Shown one piece after another: positions 56,766 through 64,000 of a stretch of DNA of 64,000 nucleotides (within the stretch, counting starts at the first letter, position 1; every line of letters begins with the position of its first letter). This DNA comes from Yoonia sp. GTDB taxonomy: Bacteria > Pseudomonadota > Alphaproteobacteria > Rhodobacterales > Rhodobacteraceae. Both the position numbers and the translations under genes were made by a program. The stretch is taken from the NCBI GenBank assembly GCA_029250945.1, contig JAQXEG010000044.1, forward strand, positions 62,001-126,000, written 5' to 3'. A model generated the notes under the pieces. That model was not told the origin of the DNA. It saw only the letters and a list, made by a program, of their open reading frames with translations, and did not search any database.

Positions 56766-57332
56766 ATAGACGTAATATGCCCCGTGTCCACCGTGGGTCA
56801 GATGGGCCGGCGTCACTTGCAAAATCGCAGATGACAATGGCGGCAACGCCATCCACTGTGGCACCTGATGACGTAGGATACCCTGACGCGCAGGCATGGG
56901 GCCGCCATCATCGCGCAGCTTTCCCTTGCCCGTGATCACCAGAACAAGGCGACGACCAATCGCTTGCGAATTAAGGATAAAACCCACCAATTCGGGATGC
57001 GCCTGATCCATGGTCATGCCGTGCAAATCAATCCGCGCCTCTGGCTTTAGCTTACCGCGCTTCATGCGGGTATAGGCCTTGTTATCCATGTTCAGCCGGG
57101 CGCGGGACAGCCGCTCCGCAATACCGGGCAGCACATCATTGGGACGGCGCGGGTCAACCTTTTGACCGACGGAAAACCGTGGCAAAGGATCTGGGGCGAT
57201 CTTTGGTTTTGGCTTGGACGCAATCACCTCTGGCAGGGGCGCTGGCCCAGCTGGATCAAGCGGCTGCGCCGTATCCGCGACGCGATCCCAAAGGGCGCGT
57301 TCCTCATTTGACAGGTGGCGGGGGCTTCTCAT
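56748..57332 (-). CDS. Smr domain protein
   Basis: A 194-residue protein with a basic, Pro-rich N-terminal half and a C-terminal Smr domain: IDLHGMTMDQAHPEL (about 99-113), LVLVITGKGK (about 130-139) and GHGAYYVYLRR at the end. Smr domains are nucleases acting on RNA or branched DNA. It is the last gene of the leftward tim44-mltA-smr unit, starting in a four-base overlap with mltA. Confidence 0.9.
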   Translation of the reverse strand: MRSPRHLSNEERALWDRVADTAQPLDPAGPAPLPEVIASKPKPKIAPDPLPRFSVGQKVDPRRPNDVLPGIAERLSRARLNMDNKAYTRMKRGKLKPEARIDLHGMTMDQAHPELVGFILNSQAIGRRLVLVITGKGKLRDDGGPMPARQGILRHQVPQWMALPPLSSAILQVTPAHLTHGGHGAYYVYLRRLR

Positions 57333-58363
57333 TTGATTGTTTCGGGGAGCAATGCGTGGGCCATCTGGATTGGCAGCAGACGGATCATACGGCCACCGTC
57401 CTTGATCCGGCCAGCGGCGCGACCAGAGGCATCACCCGTTCCATAGAAAATGTCCGCGCGTTGTGCGCCCTTGATCGCGGAACCAGTATCTTGGGCGACC
57501 ATCAAACGATGCATCGGCGCGGCGCCCTCTTTTTCGATCCAGACAGGGGTGCCCAGCTCGGTGAATTTAGGATCAACAGCAATTGACCGACCCGTCGTGA
57601 TTGACCGGTTCATCGCACCAAGTGGCCCCTTGTCGGCGGGAATTTCGCTCACTTCCCGAAAAAACACGTAGGATTCGTTTACCCACAGCAATTCGCGCCC
57701 GTCATTGGGATTATCACGCACCCAGTTGCGGATCACTTGGGCGGAAACCTGATGCGACGCGTGTGTGCCACGGCGGACCAATTCCTTCCCAACAGAGGAA
57801 TATTCACGCCCGTTTTTGCCGCCATACCCCACGCGCATACCGTCGCCATCTGGCAGACGAATACGACCCGAACCCTGCACCTGTAGAAAGAACAGATCGA
57901 CGGGATCAGCCAACCAAGCCAGTTCCAAACCCTTACCTGCGAGGTGACGGTTTTCCTCGATCTGCTTGCGGGTCAGATAAGGTTGGCCCGTGACATGGTC
58001 AGGGGGCAGCTTGTAAATCGGGTATTGATAAGGTCCCTCTTGGGACCGCGCACCGCGCAACTCGGGTTCAAAGTAACCGGTGAACAACATCGGCTCTCCG
58101 TCCTCGATCAAGACAGGCTGAAAAAATGCCTCAAAAAATGCACGGGCATCAGGGGCTGTTTTGGCAAACGCACAAATGGCATCCCATTCAGGATCTTTCA
58201 GATCAGCACATGTATCGGTGAATGTGGTCAGGGCCGCGGCGTGATCATCGTCGGCCCAATCGGCCAGATCATCAAATGGCACCAAAGTGTATGTTGGTTC
58301 CGCCATCGCCGCCCCCGCAAGAGATAGGCCAAGGGCTGCAGCCCCCAGCCAATTTTTCGTCAT
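57329..58363 (-). CDS. mltA: Membrane-bound lytic murein transglycosylase A-like
   Basis: A 344-residue MltA-family enzyme that cleaves the peptidoglycan glycan strand. A signal peptide (WLGAAALGLSLAGAAMA) has no lipobox Cys, so the protein is probably soluble periplasmic rather than a lipoprotein. Domain features: LFTGYFEPELRGA, VQGSGRIRLPDGDGMRVGYGG, and the C-terminal 3D domain with catalytic Asp residues in VAQDTGSAIKGAQRADIFYGTG. It overlaps tim44-like and smr genes by four bases each. Confidence 0.94.
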   Translation of the reverse strand: MTKNWLGAAALGLSLAGAAMAEPTYTLVPFDDLADWADDDHAAALTTFTDTCADLKDPEWDAICAFAKTAPDARAFFEAFFQPVLIEDGEPMLFTGYFEPELRGARSQEGPYQYPIYKLPPDHVTGQPYLTRKQIEENRHLAGKGLELAWLADPVDLFFLQVQGSGRIRLPDGDGMRVGYGGKNGREYSSVGKELVRRGTHASHQVSAQVIRNWVRDNPNDGRELLWVNESYVFFREVSEIPADKGPLGAMNRSITTGRSIAVDPKFTELGTPVWIEKEGAAPMHRLMVAQDTGSAIKGAQRADIFYGTGDASGRAAGRIKDGGRMIRLLPIQMAHALLPETIK

Positions 58364-59022
58364 TCGCCCGTGGCGACAAGCCGCCAGTTGGGGTCATTCG
58401 CATCCATATCGCGAGCAAATGTCCAGACGTCGACCTGACGTTTGACTTCGCTATCGCTGCCTTCGATGACATCACCACCAGCGTCGCGCACCTGATATGT
58501 CATCTCGCTTTTGAAGCGCATGGTCATCTCGGCCTCTTTGGTGGTTTCGTCGAATGTCGCCTCTTTCAGGGTCATGTCACTGATCCCGATAAAGTTCGAT
58601 TCAATCTTCAGGCCCTGCTTTTCGCGGTCATCAACTACGGATGCAAATGCCTCATATACGTCCTCGGAAATGAATGGCAGCACGTCGGCCAGATCACCCT
58701 TTTCAAAGGCGGTCAGGATCATTTCATAGGCACCACGGGCACCGCCCATAAATTCGGAAACGTTGAACGATGGATCAACACGCTTCATCGCGGCAAGCGC
58801 AATGGCGATGTCGGACCCTTCGTCAGCGTGATCCATGATATCTGGGTCAGGCCCGCCTTCGATCACTTCAAAATCATCGCTGCGGCGCTGGCTTTGTTCA
58901 GCTACACGGTCGATCTGCGGTTTTTCATAACCTTCGCGGGTGCCAAGCACAGACCGCAGCTTGAGGATCAAGAAAACAGCAATGCCAGCAAGAACCAGCA
59001 GTTGGATCATCGGAGAATTCAT
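58360..59022 (-). CDS. Tim44/TimA-like membrane-anchored protein
   Basis: A 220-residue protein with an N-terminal helix (IQLLVLAGIAVFLILKL, about 6-22), a charged linker and a Tim44-like domain (NVSEFMGGARGAYEMILTAFEKGD, in two parts, then LPFISEDVYEAF). Alphaproteobacterial relatives (TimA) are inner-membrane proteins of uncertain function, proposed ancestors of mitochondrial Tim44. The start MNSPMIQLL was chosen because the helix begins there. Divergent from fxsA across 110 bp. Confidence 0.9.
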   Translation of the reverse strand: MNSPMIQLLVLAGIAVFLILKLRSVLGTREGYEKPQIDRVAEQSQRRSDDFEVIEGGPDPDIMDHADEGSDIAIALAAMKRVDPSFNVSEFMGGARGAYEMILTAFEKGDLADVLPFISEDVYEAFASVVDDREKQGLKIESNFIGISDMTLKEATFDETTKEAEMTMRFKSEMTYQVRDAGGDVIEGSDSEVKRQVDVWTFARDMDANDPNWRLVATGE

Positions 59023-59132
59023 CAGGGGCTCTTTCGATAAGGGCATGGAAAACGCGTTTACTTTTCTTATGTAGGTGTTGGGTCGGGCCAAGTCCACTGT
59101 CGGCGCCTGACAAGAAATGAAAGGGCCAAGTT

Positions 59133-59612
59133 ATGTGGCTGTTAATTGCATTTGTCGCGGTTCCGTTGATCGAAATCGCACTGTTTATCCAAGTCGGGGG
59201 GTTCATCGGGCTTTGGCCAACCCTTGGCATCGTCCTTGTGACGGCGATTTTGGGGTCTTGGCTGGTCCGTAGCCAAGGTGCGCGGGAAATTTCACGACTA
59301 CAGGGCGCGTTTTCCGATCTGCGCGATCCGACAGAGCCATTGGCCAACGGCGCGATGATCCTGTTTGCGGGTGCGCTACTTTTGACGCCAGGGTTTTTCA
59401 CCGATGCGTTCGGCTTCGCGCTGTTGTTTCCGCCGTTTCGTGCGGCCGCGTTCAAATGGGCGAAATCCAAGGTCAAAGTGCAACAATTTTCCATGGGCCC
59501 CGGCCCTACGCGACCAGCTGGCCCCGATGACCGCGTGATTGACGGAGAGTTCGAGGACCTTGATCACCCCAAACGCCCCACCCAAAAACCATCGGAATGG
59601 ACAAAACACTAA
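59133..59612 (+). CDS. fxsA: FxsA family membrane protein
   Basis: A 159-residue inner-membrane protein. It has three hydrophobic segments in the first 100 residues and the family pattern VPLIEIALFIQVGGFIGLWP, split as helix one, then GSWLVRSQG and LLTPGFFTDAFG. E. coli FxsA overproduction relieves phage exclusion by F plasmid PifA; its normal role is unclear. It is followed at 68 bp by secB. Confidence 0.92.
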   Translation: MWLLIAFVAVPLIEIALFIQVGGFIGLWPTLGIVLVTAILGSWLVRSQGAREISRLQGAFSDLRDPTEPLANGAMILFAGALLLTPGFFTDAFGFALLFPPFRAAAFKWAKSKVKVQQFSMGPGPTRPAGPDDRVIDGEFEDLDHPKRPTQKPSEWTKH

Positions 59613-59680
59613 ACCCGATTGAGGGCGGGCCTGACGTCTGATAACAACGCCCGAACCTATTTTTAGCCGGAGCATATAAA

Positions 59681-60178
59681 ATGGCCGATACCCCAGAAAC
59701 AGGCGCAGAAACCGCTGCACCCAAAGTGTCCAATCGCGTGCTTGCGCAATACGTGCGTGACATGTCGTTTGAAAACATCCTTGCCCAAAAAGGCATCACT
59801 GGCGACACACAACCAGAGATCAAAGTTCAAGTGAACCTTGATGCCCGCAAGCGCGGCGTTGATGGCCAGTTCGAAGTGATTACCAAGCTAAATGTCGAAA
59901 GCAACGCCAAGAAATCCGGCGATCCGATGTTCGTGATCGAGTTGGAATATGCTGGCGTCTTTGAGGTCAAAGGTGTGCCAGACGAACAGATGCACCCTTA
60001 CCTGCTGGTCGAATGCCCGCGCATCACATTCCCGTTTGTGCGCCGGATCGTTAGTGACGTGACACGCGATGGTGGCTTCCCGCCGCTGAACCTTGAGACG
60101 ATTGATTTTGTAGCACTGTACCGCAATGAGATTTCGCGTCGCCTTGAGGCCGAAAAAGCCAAAGCAACCGAAAACTAG
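59681..60178 (+). CDS. secB: Protein-export chaperone SecB
   Basis: A 165-residue tetrameric chaperone that delivers unfolded preproteins to SecA. Typical stretches are LAQYVRDMSFENI, KVQVNLDARKR, LLVECPRITFPF and GGFPPLNLETIDFVALY. The N-terminal 20 residues are variable and acidic/Ala-rich, as usual. It ends three bases before the stop of the convergent dnaQ gene. The fxsA-secB and dnaQ arrangement is conserved near the origin in this family. Confidence 0.97.
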   Translation: MADTPETGAETAAPKVSNRVLAQYVRDMSFENILAQKGITGDTQPEIKVQVNLDARKRGVDGQFEVITKLNVESNAKKSGDPMFVIELEYAGVFEVKGVPDEQMHPYLLVECPRITFPFVRRIVSDVTRDGGFPPLNLETIDFVALYRNEISRRLEAEKAKATEN

Positions 60179-60181
60179 ACC

Positions 60182-60913
60182 TTAGTCACGGTTCCAAAGC
60201 ACGCCGTCGCCCAAGCTTTCGATGAAAGCATGATGGGCGGCGGCTTCTTCTTTTGTGATGCGTGGTGACAGCGGAGTTGGACGCTGTTGTGGGCGCCAAT
60301 CATCCGACGCGATTGCCGTCGAAGATGATTTTGATACCGCTGCCCCAAGACCAAAGTCGGGCTGCCGCCCCCCAATCAGTTCCAGATACACTTCGGCCAG
60401 GATTTCACTGTCCAATAGCGCGCCGTGCAGGGTCCGGTTGCTGTTATCAATCGCGAACCGGCGGCAAAGCGCATCAAGCGATGCGGGCGAGCCCGGAAAT
60501 TTGCGCCGCGCTATCGCAAGCGTATCTAGCGATTGATCCATGGGCAGATGCGGGCGGTTCAGCCACCCCAGCTCTGCGTTCAGGAACTTCATATCGAAGG
60601 CTGCGTTGTGGATCACCATCTTGGCGTCACCAACGAAATCTAGGAAACTTTGGGCGATATCCGCAAACACCGGCTTATCGCGCAGCGTGACCTCACCATT
60701 CTCGGCCGCGCGGGGTGGTTCCAACAGATCTGGGCCAATGCCATGCACACCAAACGCCCCTTCGGGCATTGATCGCATCGGATTGATATATTGATGGTAG
60801 GTGCGGCCGGTTGGAACGTGACCGATCAGTTCAACCGCACCAATTTCAACGATCCGGTCCCCTTCATGGGGTTCAAAGCCGGTCGTTTCTGTATCCAGCA
60901 CGATTTCACGCAT
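60182..60913 (-). CDS. dnaQ: DNA polymerase III subunit epsilon
   Basis: A 243-residue proofreading 3'-5' exonuclease. Exo I is DTETTGFEP (Asp7, Glu9), Exo II is HNAAFDMKFLN, and Exo III is HGALLDSEILAEVYLEL, so all four metal-binding acidic residues and the catalytic His are present. A short C-terminal region for binding the polymerase alpha subunit follows. It overlaps coaE by eight bases and is the last gene of maf-aroE-coaE-dnaQ. Confidence 0.96.
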   Translation of the reverse strand: MREIVLDTETTGFEPHEGDRIVEIGAVELIGHVPTGRTYHQYINPMRSMPEGAFGVHGIGPDLLEPPRAAENGEVTLRDKPVFADIAQSFLDFVGDAKMVIHNAAFDMKFLNAELGWLNRPHLPMDQSLDTLAIARRKFPGSPASLDALCRRFAIDNSNRTLHGALLDSEILAEVYLELIGGRQPDFGLGAAVSKSSSTAIASDDWRPQQRPTPLSPRITKEEAAAHHAFIESLGDGVLWNRD

Positions 60914-61493
60914 GTGTCGTATCCCTAAGTTCCGCGATCAATTTATGCACTGCGGCGCGGGTGCCGTCCATTGTCACGGTCTCGATAATATAATTAGCAC
61001 GGGCACGTTTTTCTGCATCGGGCATCTGTTTGGACAAGATCATCCCAAACTGCTCTTCGGACATGGTGCCGCGATCCAAGACGCGGGCGCGTTGGATGGC
61101 CGCTGGGGCGGTGACGACAACCACCTTATCCAGCCAAGCATCTGCCCGTGTTTCAAACAATAGTGGAATATCAAACACAACCAATCCAATTGGGTGGACC
61201 TCTAAGAATTTAGCACGGCTTGCTGCGACAAGCGGGTGCACAATTGCCTCGATTTTGGTCAAAATTGTAGGGTCCGCTGTGATCCGTGCCTTCAGCACGT
61301 CACGTGAAACCGCGCCATCAATAATTGCATCGGGGAGCAGGTCCTCAATCGCGCCAACAGCACCACCACCGTTGTAAAGATCATGAACCGTGGCATCCGC
61401 ATCCCAGACCGGTACACCCGCATCGGCAAACATTTGGGCCGTTGTAGATTTCCCCATCCCGATAGAGCCAGTAAGGCCAAGCAGACGTGTCAT
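60906..61493 (-). CDS. coaE: Dephospho-CoA kinase
   Basis: A 195-residue kinase for the last step of coenzyme A synthesis. The P-loop is GLTGSIGMGKSTTA (residues 6-19), then DADATVHDLY, VVFDIPLLFETRAD and the lid region RVLDRGTMSEEQF. Its start overlaps the aroE stop by four bases. Confidence 0.96.
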   Translation of the reverse strand: MTRLLGLTGSIGMGKSTTAQMFADAGVPVWDADATVHDLYNGGGAVGAIEDLLPDAIIDGAVSRDVLKARITADPTILTKIEAIVHPLVAASRAKFLEVHPIGLVVFDIPLLFETRADAWLDKVVVVTAPAAIQRARVLDRGTMSEEQFGMILSKQMPDAEKRARANYIIETVTMDGTRAAVHKLIAELRDTTHA

Positions 61494-62320
61494 CCCAAGA
61501 CGACCTGACGCGTCGCATCATCCACCTCTGGCCGTTTGCCAAACCAGCGTTCAAACCCTGGAACACCTTGGTGTAGCAACATGCCAAGGCCATCGATGGT
61601 CCGGCAGCCAGCCGCCTGTGCTTGTGCCAAAAGCGGTGTTTGCAAAGGGGAATAGACAATGTCTGTGACCAATGTATCGGGCCGCAACCCATCCAATGGA
61701 ACGCGCAGTTCAGGCTGACCTGTCATGCCAAGGGATGTCGTGTTGATTAGCGTCGCCGCATCCTCAACAACATTGCCAGCCTGCACCCAATCAACAACTT
61801 GAATACGCGCCCCAAATTCAGCACGCAGGGCGTCCGCCTTGGCGCGCGTGCGATTGGTCAGAAAAATCTCGGTCACGCCGGCATCGGCAAGCGCCACGAT
61901 AATCGCACGACAGGCACCCCCTGCCCCTAGAACCATGGCGGGGCCGGATTTCGGATCCCAATCAGGTGCGCCTTGGCGCAAGTTGGCCATAAATCCGTAG
62001 CCATCCGTATTGTCCGCGTAAATTTTGCCGTCATCTTTGAAGATCAACGTATTGGCAGCACCGACAAGGATTGCACGATCACTGATCTGATCGGCAAATT
62101 GCATCACATCAACCTTATGCGGGATCGTGACGTTGGCGCCGACAAAACCCATCTTCGGCATAGACCGAATAACAGATTCAAGGTTTTCGCTTTCGACATG
62201 AAGCGGGACATATTCGCCTCGGATACCATAACGCCGCAACCAATGCTGGTGGAGCTTGGGCGATTTGGAATGGCTAATCGAGTTTCCGATCACACCGGCG
62301 ATGGGGACATTCTGTTTCAT
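61490..62320 (-). CDS. aroE: Shikimate dehydrogenase
   Basis: A 276-residue NADP enzyme of aromatic amino acid synthesis, reducing 3-dehydroshikimate. The shikimate site is GNSISHSKSPKLHQ (12-25) and NVTIPHKVD with the catalytic Lys; the cofactor loop is VLGAGGACRAI (about 129-139) followed by NRTRAKA. A further substrate contact lies near GMLLHQG at the C-terminus. It overlaps maf and coaE by four bases each. Confidence 0.96.
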   Translation of the reverse strand: MKQNVPIAGVIGNSISHSKSPKLHQHWLRRYGIRGEYVPLHVESENLESVIRSMPKMGFVGANVTIPHKVDVMQFADQISDRAILVGAANTLIFKDDGKIYADNTDGYGFMANLRQGAPDWDPKSGPAMVLGAGGACRAIIVALADAGVTEIFLTNRTRAKADALRAEFGARIQVVDWVQAGNVVEDAATLINTTSLGMTGQPELRVPLDGLRPDTLVTDIVYSPLQTPLLAQAQAAGCRTIDGLGMLLHQGVPGFERWFGKRPEVDDATRQVVLG

Positions 62321-62916
62321 GCAGGTAATGTTCCGCGAAGTGTCAGATATGACAAGAGTTCAAGTAATGGCAGACCCAGAACATTGAAATAATCACCCTC
62401 TATCCGTGAAAAAAGGCGTGAACCTTCCTCTTCCAGTTTATAACTGCCGACGGAATGACGAATGCTGTCCCAGTTTCGGTCAACATAATCGGCGATGAAC
62501 CCATCGGATGCGTCACGCATATATAGGCGTGTTTGACCGACATGGCGCCACACAGGTTTCCCGTTTTCATAAATGACAGCAGCGGACAAAAGCTGATGCG
62601 GTTGACCGCGTAACGACGTGAGCTGGGCAATCGCATCGGCGGGTGTTTCCGGTTTTGACAAAATTTCACGCCCGCGGGCCAACACCTGATCACAACCGAT
62701 AACCAGCGCATCGGGGTGCTTGGACGCCACGCGCAATGATTTCAACTCAGCCAAGGCATCAGCAATATCGCGGGGGGATGCTTGCTCGGCTTGTAATGAC
62801 ATCTTAACTGTTTGTTCATCAACACGGGGCACGATGATTTCGAACGGCACACTGGCATTGCGCAGCAACGTCGCCCGAATTTCGGAACCGGATGCGAGGA
62901 TGATAGGTTCTGGCAT
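62317..62916 (-). CDS. maf: Maf/YceF-type nucleotide pyrophosphatase
   Basis: A 199-residue Maf protein that hydrolyses non-canonical or modified nucleoside triphosphates. It has LASGSEIRATLLRNA (the Ser-x-Arg loop), VPRVDEQ with the acidic pair, and VIGCDQVL with the metal-binding Asp. The start MPEPIILASGS at 62916 lies close to the AT-rich gap; an upstream extension reads into it and was rejected. First gene of maf-aroE-coaE-dnaQ. Confidence 0.93.
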   Translation of the reverse strand: MPEPIILASGSEIRATLLRNASVPFEIIVPRVDEQTVKMSLQAEQASPRDIADALAELKSLRVASKHPDALVIGCDQVLARGREILSKPETPADAIAQLTSLRGQPHQLLSAAVIYENGKPVWRHVGQTRLYMRDASDGFIADYVDRNWDSIRHSVGSYKLEEEGSRLFSRIEGDYFNVLGLPLLELLSYLTLRGTLPA

Positions 62917-63321
62917 GGGGATAACCCTTGGGACAAATGCGGTGTGAAACGGTGCAGGATTCTGTGGATCATACAGACCAAGCAACATCAGTGTATTAAT
63001 CCCGAGTTATGCGAGGAAATGGGCGTAAATGTCCACTGTGCACAAGGATAAGTCGCCTTTGTGGACGAATCTTATCAGTTGGCAGAGTCAATAGTCTCGA
63101 CCACAAACTTCCGCCACGCCATATCGTATATAAGTCATTGATAATAATATATTTTGTTGATTTGACGAAAATTAATTTGAATGTCCTCGTACCCAGCATG
63201 TAGTGGATAAACTTGCAGATAAAATGACAATCCACAGAAAACGATGCCTCTACACACAACATCATCTTTTTTATCTTTATATATCTATTAAGAGTGGGTT
63301 AGATCTGAGAAGGTAAACAAG
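62917..63321. other. Candidate chromosome replication origin (oriC)
   Basis: A 405-bp gap with no gene between divergent maf and hemJ. It is far more AT-rich than the rest of the window, especially 63121-63180 and 63260-63290, which could serve as unwinding elements. AGTGGATAA at 63202-63210 matches a DnaA box in 8 of 9 bases; weaker 7-of-9 matches are at 63060-63068 and 63228-63236. Two near-CtrA sites (TTAA-N7-TTAT at 62996-63010 and TTAA-N7-TTAG at 63288-63302) flank it, and GANTC methylation sites lie at 63067 and 63085. Genes on both sides point away from it, and rho follows, as near alphaproteobacterial origins. Confidence 0.65.
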
Positions 63322-63771
63322 ATGGCTGAGATATTAGGAATTTTGTATCCTTGGATTAAGGCACTGCACATTATGGCGGTGATATCCTGGATGGCAGGCA
63401 TGTTTTATCTGCCAAGATTGTTTGTCTACCATGCTGAGCGTGCAGAAGTTGGATCAGAGCTTGACCAAACGTTTCAGGTGATGGAGCAAAAGTTGTTAAA
63501 GCTGATCATGAATCCAGCGATGATTGTTGCGTGGATTTGTGGGCTTATTCTGATTGGTATGGGCGCGATGGATTTAGGGTCAGCATGGAGCTGGATCAAG
63601 ATCGCAGCAGTCATTGGGATGACGATGGCGCATATGTGGCTGGGTGGACGGCGCAAAGAGTTTGCGAATGGAACCAACACACGCTCTGGGCGGACCTACA
63701 GGCTGGTGAATGAGGTGCCGACGATCCTTATGCTGGTGATTGTCGTGATGGTCGTTGTACGGCCGTTCTGA
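63322..63771 (+). CDS. hemJ: Protoporphyrinogen oxidase HemJ
   Basis: A 149-residue membrane protein with four helices. It carries the conserved His in IKALHIMAVISWMAGMFYLPR (quoted in part: KALHIMAVISWMAG, about 13-26) and the Arg/Lys-rich motif GRTYRLVNEVPTILM near the end. HemJ oxidises protoporphyrinogen IX in bacteria that lack HemG and HemY-type oxidases and binds haem itself. AGAAGGTA precedes the ATG. It lies between the candidate origin and rho. Confidence 0.94.
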   Translation: MAEILGILYPWIKALHIMAVISWMAGMFYLPRLFVYHAERAEVGSELDQTFQVMEQKLLKLIMNPAMIVAWICGLILIGMGAMDLGSAWSWIKIAAVIGMTMAHMWLGGRRKEFANGTNTRSGRTYRLVNEVPTILMLVIVVMVVVRPF

Positions 63772-63883
63772 TTGACTTTGCGCAGATTTGGGCCTAGGGA
63801 TTAGAGGCTTCCCGTCCGGGATAGTTGTTTCCATTCCCGTTCTAGACTGATCCCGCCCGCTGGGCTGGCTATTGGATATTGAT

Positions 63884-64000
63884 ATGCACCAAGACCGTTT
63901 GAACCTTGCTGATCTAAAGGCGCAGAGCCCAAAGGACCTTTTGGCGCTGGCTGAAGAGCTTGAGATCGAAAATGCATCAACGATGCGCAAGGGCGACATG
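63884..64000 (+). CDS. rho: Transcription termination factor Rho, N-terminal fragment
   Basis: The last 117 bases give 39 residues (MHQDRLNLADLKAQSPKD, LLALAEELEIENAST, MRKGDM) that match the N-terminal Rho domain with its helical SAP-like start. The RNA-binding and ATPase domains are beyond the window edge. In this group rho is followed by mnmE, mnmG, rsmG and parAB, which would support the nearby origin. Confidence 0.9.
   Translation, partial: MHQDRLNLADLKAQSPKDLLALAEELEIENASTMRKGDM

Noticed and set aside
63772..63883. tRNA or small RNA between hemJ and rho
   Set aside because: The 112 bases show short GC inverted repeats but no cloverleaf or known RNA pattern.

Overview
The window reads as a piece of a Rhodobacteraceae chromosome (Roseobacter group, in the Octadecabacter/Loktanella/Yoonia direction). 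This rests on gene content and order: soxBDAG next to a folD-formate dehydrogenase block, regA-senC-regB, tsaE-amgK-murU-addB-addA-trxA, hslV-hslU, maf-aroE-coaE-dnaQ facing secB, and hemJ-rho. Both ends are cut inside genes: adenine deaminase on the left and rho on the right. I see no tRNA, rRNA, CRISPR array, insertion sequence, prophage or plasmid functions. Coding density is high, with many 4-base ATGA overlaps.

Layout. 1-1.4 kb: partial ade, a cytochrome c and a PCuAC copper chaperone. 1.5-14.3 kb: a one-carbon block with soxBDAG (heterotetrameric sarcosine oxidase), a GbdR/SouR-like AraC regulator with a 2-oxoglutarate oxygenase, a RidA protein, a divergent FolD, and a molybdenum NAD-formate dehydrogenase whose two electron-transfer subunits are fused. 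14.4-19.8 kb: a lone PhyR-type receiver domain and an RND efflux pair. 19.8-24.9 kb: dimethylglycine dehydrogenase-like protein, LysR regulator and an MttB-family methyltransferase. 24.9-28.1 kb: divergent katG/oxyR. 28.2-35.4 kb: an EAL-protein relic, hemD-orf-hemY, and tsaD-gpsA-yciI-EVE-DUF1761. 35.4-39.4 kb: a broken DUF2853 gene, an extensin-like protein, ahcY, HD and GNAT proteins and a LysR relic. 39.4-43.7 kb: regA-senC-regB and a broken DivL-like PAS gene. 43.7-56.8 kb: tsaE, cell-wall recycling genes, addBA, trxA, hslV, an unknown membrane protein, hslU and an MFS transporter. 56.7-64 kb: smr-mltA-tim44, fxsA, secB, dnaQ-coaE-aroE-maf, then a 405-bp AT-rich gap that I read as the likely chromosome origin, then hemJ and rho.

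How the genes work together. An MttB-type methyltransferase, a dimethylglycine dehydrogenase-like protein and sarcosine oxidase can together demethylate glycine betaine or related methylamines to glycine. The methyl groups would appear as methylene-tetrahydrofolate. The FolD and the formate dehydrogenase could oxidise that unit to CO2 and NADH, and ahcY and katG deal with S-adenosylhomocysteine and peroxide. The FolD carries Gln at the catalytic lysine position and Glu at a folate-contacting aspartate, so it may be a specialised dehydrogenase.

The clearest oddities are that FolD, a sarcosine oxidase delta subunit without its zinc cysteines, the orphan PhyR-like receiver, an oxygenase related to radical halogenases that keeps its iron-binding aspartate, the unknown membrane protein inside hslVU, four decayed genes between 28 and 44 kb (including the DivL-like gene), and the candidate origin. 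I found no convincing new multi-gene defence or mobile system. All assignments come from reading sequence; no database search was run.
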